A DNA stretch of 12,395 nucleotides, from NCBI GenBank assembly GCA_014376425.1, contig JACMRO010000271.1:1-12395 (forward strand). The letters are read 5' to 3'. The position numbers and the translations under genes were made by a program. Below, piece by piece: positions 6,852 through 11,399 of this stretch. Positions within the stretch are counted from its first letter, which is position 1, and every line of letters begins with the position of its first letter. The stretch is from Rubritepida sp. GTDB taxonomy: Bacteria > Pseudomonadota > Alphaproteobacteria > Acetobacterales > Acetobacteraceae. The notes beneath the pieces were generated by a model. It was not told the origin of the DNA, did no database searches, and saw only the letters and a program-made list of their open reading frames with translations.

Positions 6852-6959
6852 ATGACCGATCCGCTTTCACTTTCCGCCGGCGCCACGACGCGACTGCTGG
6901 GCAGCCTGGCGCTGCTGGCCGGGCTTTGGGCGGCCGTCGCCTGGGCGCTGGCGGCATGA
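6852..6959 (+). CDS. 35-residue single-helix membrane protein
   Basis: A short frame beginning MTDPLSLSAGATTRLL continues into one hydrophobic segment of about 20 residues (LGSLALLAGLWAAVAWALAA) and stops, so it would be a single transmembrane helix with a short N-terminal tail. Its TGA overlaps the ATG of the ABC ATPase gene as ATGA (6956-6959), the arrangement of translational coupling. No ribosome binding site precedes it, and the AT-rich operator/-10 region ends 3 bases before the ATG, which suggests a leaderless message. I do not recognise the family. It may tether or regulate the ATPase, or be mainly a coupling leader. Codon use is like its neighbours. Confidence 0.55.
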   Translation: MTDPLSLSAGATTRLLGSLALLAGLWAAVAWALAA

Positions 6960-7741
6960 AGCCCGTTGCCAAAAAGCCCGGCGCCATAAAGCCCGGCGCG
7001 ATCCAGCCACGCCCCGCGCCGGTGGCCCTGCATAACGTCACTGTCGCCCATGCCGGTCGGCCCGCGGTCCATCATGTGTCAGGCGAATTCGCGCCCGGAT
7101 CGCTCACCGCGCTCGTCGGCCCCAATGGAGCCGGCAAGTCCAGCCTGCTGCGCGCCATCGCCGGGCTGCACAACCCGATCGAAGGCCGGATCGATGTCGT
7201 GCCAGGCCAGATCGCCCTGCTGCCGCAGCAATCCGGGCTCGACCGCAGCTTTCCGATCTCGTGCCTCGACGTGGTGCTGTTCGGATTGTGGAACCTGGCA
7301 GGCGCCTTTGGTCGCGTGAGCCAGGCAGAGCGCCACCGGGCCGGCGAGGCCCTGGCCGCCGTCGGCCTGTCGGGCTTTACCGCGCGCCCGGTCGGCAGCC
7401 TTTCCTCCGGCCAGTTCCAGCGCCTGCTTTTTGCCCGACTGCTGCTGCAGGACGCGCCCGTGCTGCTGCTGGACGAACCCTTCACCGCACTGGACGAGCG
7501 CACCGCCGCCGACATGCTGGCACTGTTGCGGCTCTGGCATGGCGAAGGCCGCACCATCATCGCAGTGCTGCACGACCTCGACCTGGTCCGCCGCGAATTT
7601 CCCCACACCCTGCTGCTGGCCCGCGATTGTCTGGCCTGGGGCGACACCCAGACCACCCTCTCGGCCGAAAACCGCCTGCGCGCCCGCCGCATGGCCGAGG
7701 CCTGGAGCACGGATGCGGAGACGTGCCACCGAGCAGCCTGA
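6956..7741 (+). CDS. aztA: Zinc-type metal ABC transporter ATP-binding protein (AztA/ZnuC family)
   Basis: The 261-residue product is the ATPase of a metal-cation ABC importer, acting at the inner face of the membrane. It shows Walker A GPNGAGKS (55-62), a Q-loop LLPQQSGLDRSFPISCLDVVLFG typical of the zinc/manganese class, signature LSSGQFQRLLFARLLLQ (149-165), Walker B VLLLDEPFTALD (169-180) and H-loop VLHDLDLVRREFP (His206). The end LLLARDCLAWGDT ... RARRMAEAW resembles AztA rather than enteric ZnuC. The ATG is fixed by the ATGA overlap with the small membrane ORF. The first 22 residues are a low-complexity Lys-Pro-Gly-Ala stretch encoded by an imperfect 15-bp duplication (6973-7002). A Zur-like site lies upstream. 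No permease or binding protein follows, so the ATPase is orphaned in this window. Confidence 0.88.
   Translation: MKPVAKKPGAIKPGAIQPRPAPVALHNVTVAHAGRPAVHHVSGEFAPGSLTALVGPNGAGKSSLLRAIAGLHNPIEGRIDVVPGQIALLPQQSGLDRSFPISCLDVVLFGLWNLAGAFGRVSQAERHRAGEALAAVGLSGFTARPVGSLSSGQFQRLLFARLLLQDAPVLLLDEPFTALDERTAADMLALLRLWHGEGRTIIAVLHDLDLVRREFPHTLLLARDCLAWGDTQTTLSAENRLRARRMAEAWSTDAETCHRAA
6973..7002 (+). repeat. Imperfect 15-bp tandem duplication inside the ATPase 5' end
   Basis: AAAGCCCGGCGCCAT (6973-6987) is followed directly by AAAGCCCGGCGCGAT (6988-7002), 14 of 15 bases identical and in frame, coding KPGAI twice (KKPGAIKPGAIQP). It expands a low-complexity N-terminal tail that the ABC domain does not need. 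Confidence 0.7.
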
Positions 7742-7750
7742 GCCTCAGGC
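7736..7750. repeat. Palindrome holding both convergent stop codons
   Basis: GCCTGAG-C-CTCAGGC is a perfect 7-base inverted repeat. The plus-strand TGA of the ABC ATPase (7739-7741) and the minus-strand TGA of the dehydrogenase remnant (7745-7747) sit symmetrically inside it. No U-run is present, so its use as a bidirectional terminator is doubtful. Confidence 0.5.
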
Positions 7751-7795
7751 CAGGACGTACTGCCCACCATCCACCGGCAGCACGAGCCCATTCAG
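7745..7795 (-). pseudogene. C-terminal remnant of a short-chain dehydrogenase/reductase
   Basis: On the minus strand, 16 codons before a TGA read LNGLVLPVDGGQYVLA, the characteristic C terminus of short-chain dehydrogenases (itGqvlpVDGGq type). Upstream of this nothing of the family remains: no Rossmann TGxxxGxG and no YxxxK. The frame runs at once into the nitrile hydratase region, where the sequence belongs to another gene in a different frame. The remnant ends 3 bases from the convergent ABC ATPase stop, so an intact dehydrogenase once lay tail-to-tail with it and was cut away when the neighbouring segment arrived or was deleted. Confidence 0.65.
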
Positions 7796-7826
7796 CCGGT
7801 CTAACGGCGATGCGGGACGCGCGGTG

Positions 7827-8423
7827 TTACGTTTTGGCCAAGACGCCGGGCAGGGCCACGCCGACCAGTTCCTCGGCACCCAGCAATGTGGCCAGTTGCG
7901 CCTCGCCCCAGCCAACCGTGCCCTCGGGGCGCATCGGCAGGACCATCCAGCGGTAGTCTGCCGTGCTGTCGACGACGCGAATCTGCATGCCGGCGGGGAT
8001 GTGGGTGCCCCATTCGGCCAGGACGCCGCGTGGGTCGCGCACGGCACGGGCCCGGTAGGCGCTCGATTTGTACCAGTGCGGCGGGAAGCCCAGCACCACG
8101 CGCGGGTAGCAGCTGCACAGGGTGCAGACGACCAGGTGATGCAGGGTGGGGGTGTCTTCCAGCACGCCCAGCGGTGGGTTGCCGGCCAGCGAGATGCCGA
8201 ATTCCTCGCAGGCGGCGGTACCATCGGCAATCAGCCGGGTGCGGAAGGCGGGGTCCACCCAGGCGCGGGCGACCATGGCGGCGCCGGCTGCGGGGCTGGC
8301 ACGCTCGGTGGCCGCCTTTTTGGACGCCAGGTCGGCCTCGGTCAGGATACCCCGGGCGGTGAGCGCGCCGACCAGTTTCTCCAGCAGCGCCAGGTGTTCG
8401 GGCGCGGGCTCGCGGCTTGCCAT
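7827..8423 (-). CDS. Cobalt-type nitrile hydratase alpha subunit / thiocyanate hydrolase gamma subunit
   Basis: The 198-residue product is the metal-binding chain of the nitrile hydratase/thiocyanate hydrolase family, which hydrate nitriles to amides or thiocyanate to carbonyl sulfide and ammonia. The metal claw VCTLCSC is at residues 99-105 (Cys100, Cys103, Ser104, Cys105); Thr101 marks the cobalt class (iron enzymes have Ser). The flanks are typical: LGVLEDTPTLHHLVVC before, LGFPPHWYKSSAYRARAVRDPRGVL after, and RPEGTVGWGEAQLATL. After CYP stands Arg108, where ordinary nitrile hydratases have Trp; thiocyanate hydrolase gamma has Arg there, as I recall. AAGAAGG lies 7 bases before the ATG; a TTG nine codons upstream is less likely. 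The gene is third after the two split-beta genes, the scnB-scnA-scnC order. Substrate is uncertain; the family is certain. Confidence 0.92.
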   Translation of the reverse strand: MASREPAPEHLALLEKLVGALTARGILTEADLASKKAATERASPAAGAAMVARAWVDPAFRTRLIADGTAACEEFGISLAGNPPLGVLEDTPTLHHLVVCTLCSCYPRVVLGFPPHWYKSSAYRARAVRDPRGVLAEWGTHIPAGMQIRVVDSTADYRWMVLPMRPEGTVGWGEAQLATLLGAEELVGVALPGVLAKT

Positions 8424-8425
8424 GT

Positions 8426-8719
8426 CTAGCCTTCTTCCGGGTCGAGCCAATGCTCGAAAAGTTCCACCAGCAGGGTATCGCCGGCCTGCCCTTCGTTCCA
8501 GACCGGCTGCTGGTCGAACAGCACATGATACAGCACCTTCACCGGTGCCGGGCGGTTGAAGGCGAGGTCCTCGGGATTGGGGAAGCTGCCCAATGCGCGC
8601 AGCACGGTGCCCTGGCGGCCGCGCACATAGTGCGGGGTGCGCAGATGCAGGCGCATCAGCGTCTCGGGCCGGGCTGCCTTCACCCGCACGCGCGTGCCGG
8701 TGGCGAAACGGGGGGTCAT
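8426..8719 (-). CDS. Split nitrile hydratase beta subunit, C-terminal half (thiocyanate hydrolase alpha-like)
   Basis: The 97-residue product matches the SH3-like C-terminal domain of nitrile hydratase beta, which is a separate alpha subunit in thiocyanate hydrolase. Seen are FATGTRVRVKAARPE, then LRTPHYVRGRQGTVLRALGSFPNPEDLAF (the P-YvRG-G motif that contacts the metal chain), VLYHVLFDQQPVW, and the end LLVELFEHWLDPEEG. The start ATG overlaps the preceding stop as ATGA (8716-8719), so the shorter start is chosen although the frame is open for 21 more codons. Two bases separate it from the alpha-type gene. The overlap and spacing support co-translation of the subunits in fixed ratio. Confidence 0.88.
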   Translation of the reverse strand: MTPRFATGTRVRVKAARPETLMRLHLRTPHYVRGRQGTVLRALGSFPNPEDLAFNRPAPVKVLYHVLFDQQPVWNEGQAGDTLLVELFEHWLDPEEG

Positions 8720-9000
8720 GCCACTTCCTCCCACGTCAGCACGCCGCGGCTCACCAGCACCGCCGCCATCGCCTTCAGCCATTTCTCGTAATAGCTCAGG
8801 CCGAAATACTCGCTCTCGGGCAGGCTTTCGATCTTGAGCCGCTGTTCATCCGTGGTGATCAGCCCGCGCTCGCGCAGCACCACGCGCAGCGCGTCGACCC
8901 GCTTGTCGAAGTCATTCAGCGGCGGGTTGGTGGGTTCGACTGCGGTGCAGCGATATTTCGGGTTGCCGCCGAGGTCGTGGTGGGTGGGGGCCGGTTCCAT
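8716..9000 (-). CDS. Split nitrile hydratase beta subunit, N-terminal half (thiocyanate hydrolase beta-like)
   Basis: The 94-residue product resembles the helical N-terminal half of nitrile hydratase beta. It has an HHDLGG element near the start (compare GIHDLGG of beta subunits), FDKRVDALRVVLRERGLITTDEQR, LPESEYFGLSYYEKWLKAMAAVLVSRGVLT and a final WEEVA. The pattern Y-F/L-G-YYEKWL followed by LLV-GVLT is typical of this domain. It is the first gene of the operon and overlaps the next gene by ATGA. No clear ribosome binding site precedes the ATG at 9000-8998. It could also be compared with the P14K-type activators, which share this fold, but the SYYEKWL block favours the structural subunit. 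No separate activator or cobalt transporter gene is in the window. Confidence 0.82.
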   Translation of the reverse strand: MEPAPTHHDLGGNPKYRCTAVEPTNPPLNDFDKRVDALRVVLRERGLITTDEQRLKIESLPESEYFGLSYYEKWLKAMAAVLVSRGVLTWEEVA

Positions 9001-9036
9001 GCAGCGGAGGGTAGGTCAGTCGGTGCTGTGTCGTCC

Positions 9037-9090
9037 AGCACGCTTGCGGCCCCCTGGCGCGCAAGCACGCTTGCGGCCCCCTGGCGCGCA
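9037..9090. repeat. Perfect 27-bp tandem duplication
   Basis: The 27-base unit starting AGCACGCTTGCGG and ending CTGGCGCGCA occurs at 9037-9063 and again, identical, at 9064-9090. It lies 37 bases upstream of the split nitrile hydratase operon and 98 bases before the divergent methyltransferase gene. Perfect identity suggests recent duplication. No third copy is seen in the window. Confidence 0.95.
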
Positions 9091-9091
9091 C

Positions 9092-9120
9092 ATTATGCAT
9101 CCGCTGGCCTGACGTCTCAT
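9092..9120 (-). promoter_or_regulatory. Candidate promoter of the split nitrile hydratase operon
   Basis: On the minus strand, ATGAGA (complement of 9115-9120; 4 of 6 to TTGACA) and CATAAT (complement of 9092-9097; 5 of 6 to TATAAT) are spaced by 17 bases. Transcription would start near 9085, so the 27-bp duplication would lie around the start site and in the leader. Match quality is moderate. Confidence 0.3.
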
Positions 9121-9188
9121 GGGTGCGGGGTTCGTTACTGGCATGAGCCCGGCGTGGAAGAAGCGCCCCCCGACGAGGAATCCACCGC

Positions 9189-10247
9189 TTGAGCGCACCG
9201 ATCACAGGCCCCGATTCGCCCACGACGCCCGAGATGGTGCGCTGGGCTTTCCTTACCATCCTTGGCCATTACACGGTGTCCGACGACGTCGTGCTGCGGC
9301 ACCAGCAGGTCTTTCCGCACTTTCATGAGTTGTGCGAGGGGCTGAAGAATTCGACCGAATTCGCCGAAACCTATGGTCCGCGCTCGGGCCAGGTGCTGCT
9401 GGGAACGGCGGAGCTGGCGCTGCTGGCCGAACTGGCCATCCCGCCCCTTGCCGCCGGGCCCGGCTGGTATACCGACTTCCTGGGGGTCCGGACCCGGCTT
9501 GGCTTCCAGCCCGCCGGCCATGGCTGGCTGGATGGCCGCTTCCTGCCCGTGCCGGCCTCTGGCCGCGTGCAGTTCCATGATGCGCAGGAGTGGGGCGGCA
9601 CGCTGCGCGCGGCCATCGAGGCGCGCCCAACCGGCCGCTTCGTGGCCTTCGAGCTGGGTGCCGGCTGGGGGCCGTGGGTGGCGACGGTGGCGCGGCTGGC
9701 GCAATGTCTGGGCCTCTCCCCCTCGCTGGTGGCGGTCGAGGCCGATCTTGGACATCTGGACTTCATCCGAACCCATTTCCGCGACAACGACCTGCCCCTG
9801 GAAAGTTGCCGCCTGATCCATGCCGTGGCCGGTGCCTCCGACGGCACAGCCTGGTTCCCCGCCATCGCCAACCCCGCTTCCGATTATGGCAGCGCCGCCG
9901 CCTTCGCCACACCCGATGCGCCGGCCGGCATGGTGCCGGTGCCCTGCGTATCGCTGACCAGCCTGCTGCGCGACGAGCTGCGGGTGGACCTGGTCCATTG
10001 TGACATCCAGGGTGCCGAGGCCGATACGATGGAGGCCGCTATGGACGCGCTCAGCGCCCGGGTCGTGCGCGTCGTCATCGGCACGCATGGCCGCGGCATC
10101 GAGGAGCGGCTGTTCCACCTGTTCACCGGCGCCGACTGGCGGCTGGAGGATGACAAAGCCTGCCTGCTGCAGCCGGATTACCGGCGCGGGGACCCCTACA
10201 TCCTGCGCGCCGACGGCGTGCAGGTGTGGCGCAACCGCCGCCTGTGA
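9189..10247 (+). CDS. FkbM family methyltransferase with N-terminal DUF4214-like module
   Basis: The 352-residue product has two parts. Residues 8-67 (PDSPTTPEMVRWAFLTILGH ... STEFAETYGPR) form a small helical module that recurs at the same position in the next protein. From about residue 150 follows an S-adenosylmethionine-dependent methyltransferase of the FkbM type: motif I FVAFELGAGWGPWV (151-164), acidic VAVEAD (181-186), HAVAGASDGTAWF (211-223) and the FkbM block VDLVHCDIQGAEADTM (266-281). FkbM enzymes O-methylate sugars or natural products; the acceptor here is unknown. The start is TTG at 9189-9191, supported by GAGGA 9 bases upstream. No signal peptide is seen. It opens a same-strand run with the DUF1796 and STAND genes, 15 bases before the next start. 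Confidence 0.87.
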   Translation: MSAPITGPDSPTTPEMVRWAFLTILGHYTVSDDVVLRHQQVFPHFHELCEGLKNSTEFAETYGPRSGQVLLGTAELALLAELAIPPLAAGPGWYTDFLGVRTRLGFQPAGHGWLDGRFLPVPASGRVQFHDAQEWGGTLRAAIEARPTGRFVAFELGAGWGPWVATVARLAQCLGLSPSLVAVEADLGHLDFIRTHFRDNDLPLESCRLIHAVAGASDGTAWFPAIANPASDYGSAAAFATPDAPAGMVPVPCVSLTSLLRDELRVDLVHCDIQGAEADTMEAAMDALSARVVRVVIGTHGRGIEERLFHLFTGADWRLEDDKACLLQPDYRRGDPYILRADGVQVWRNRRL

Positions 10248-10262
10248 GGGGGAGGTGAGGGC

Positions 10263-11399
10263 GTGACCGAAACAAGCATCCGCCCCGACTCGCCCACGTC
10301 GGCCGAGATGGTGCGCTGGGCTTTCCGCACCATTCTGGGCCACCACGGCGTCTCGGCCGACGTCGTCCGCTTCCACCAACAGGCATTCCCCCGCTTCGAC
10401 CAGCTGTGCGAGGGCCTGAAGGACTCCAACGAATTCGCCGCCACCTACGGCCCGCGGGCCGACCGCCCGGCGCCGCCGCCCAGTGCCGCGGTCGAGGCCG
10501 ACCTGCGCACCGCCATCACCAGCCTGTACCGGGCCTATCTGCACCGTGAGCCCGATGCGTCGGGCATGGCCGACAACCTGGCGGTGCTGCGGCAGATGGG
10601 CGGGCTGGCGGGCGTGGGCCACCTGGCCTCGGTCTTCGAGCAGAGCACCGAACGGGCGCTGCACGACCACCTGCCGGCCTGCATGCGGTGGATCACCTCC
10701 GGCAATGGCCAGCCCGACGAATTCAATGGAAGGCCAGTCATCAGCCTGGGTTCGCATTGCGCGCCGGCGATGATCCTGAAGAAGAACGGGCTGAAGCAGT
10801 TCTCCACGCCGTTCGACTGGATCTTCTCAACCCCGGCAATGGTGCGCGACTGCCTGCGGGACCAGTTCCGGACGTTGTTGAGCACCCGTCACCACCGGCC
10901 CGTCACCCGCCTGGATGCCGACGGGGTGCTCGAGGCGGTGAGCGCCCACACGCTCTACAATGAGCGCTACGGCATCGTCGACCCGGTGTTCAATCACCGC
11001 GACATCACGCGGCCGGAGGTGCTGGCATATTACCGGCGCTGCGCGGCGCGTTTCCTGAAGGTGCTGCGGGGCGGCGGGCCGGTCACCTTCTTGCAATGCG
11101 TGATCGAGGCGAGCCATGGCGAGGCAGCGTGCCGGGAGGAGTTCCGCGCCACCGCGGCGCTGCTACGGCAGATGGCGCCGCAGGCCAGCCTGGCCATGTT
11201 TCACCTTCGCCTGAAAGGCGGAATCATGCCTGGCCTCGCAGTGCTGGAGGAGGATGGCCCGCACCTTCTGTTCCAGCTCGACACAGTGTCTGTGCTGGGG
11301 GCGCTCGATTTCCACGAGCAGATCGACCAGATCGGCCTGATGCGCGGTCTGCGCTGGCATGCCCGCCGCACTGCGCTGTCCGATGCGTCGCGGCCTTGA
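10263..11399 (+). CDS. DUF4214 / DUF1796 (putative papain-like cysteine peptidase) protein
   Basis: The 378-residue product has three parts. Residues 8-67 repeat the module of the preceding methyltransferase, with 43 of 60 residues identical. Residues 80-135 (ITSLYRAYLHREPDASGMADNL ... SVFEQSTE) look like a DUF4214 unit. From about 157 comes a DUF1796-type domain: VISLGSHCAPAMILKKNGL with candidate nucleophile Cys166, FSTPFDWIFSTPAMV (180-194), and FNHRD with candidate His245. Whether it is an active peptidase is unproven for the family. The start is GTG at 10263, with GGAGGTGAG just upstream. The stop overlaps the next gene's TTG (11396-11399). The first module and the coupling suggest it acts together with the methyltransferase, perhaps on surface glycans; this is inference. 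Confidence 0.82.
   Translation: MTETSIRPDSPTSAEMVRWAFRTILGHHGVSADVVRFHQQAFPRFDQLCEGLKDSNEFAATYGPRADRPAPPPSAAVEADLRTAITSLYRAYLHREPDASGMADNLAVLRQMGGLAGVGHLASVFEQSTERALHDHLPACMRWITSGNGQPDEFNGRPVISLGSHCAPAMILKKNGLKQFSTPFDWIFSTPAMVRDCLRDQFRTLLSTRHHRPVTRLDADGVLEAVSAHTLYNERYGIVDPVFNHRDITRPEVLAYYRRCAARFLKVLRGGGPVTFLQCVIEASHGEAACREEFRATAALLRQMAPQASLAMFHLRLKGGIMPGLAVLEEDGPHLLFQLDTVSVLGALDFHEQIDQIGLMRGLRWHARRTALSDASRP

Noticed and set aside
6830..6955. 42-codon upstream extension of the ABC ATPase
   Set aside because: It would begin inside the AT-rich operator and has no ribosome binding site or conserved sequence; the ATG at 6956 is a full start with an ATGA overlap.
9037..9090. CRISPR-like repeat
   Set aside because: Only two copies exist, directly abutting with no spacer, and no cas gene is near.
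9143..9328. Small plus-strand ORF beginning before the FkbM start
   Set aside because: It overlaps the conserved module in another frame, is Arg/Pro-rich and has no ribosome binding site of its own.
9135..10757. 540-codon minus-strand open frame opposite the FkbM gene and part of the DUF1796 gene
   Set aside because: The plus frame has methyltransferase motifs and a ribosome binding site; the internal repeat seen in the antisense frame is only the reverse image of the duplicated module.
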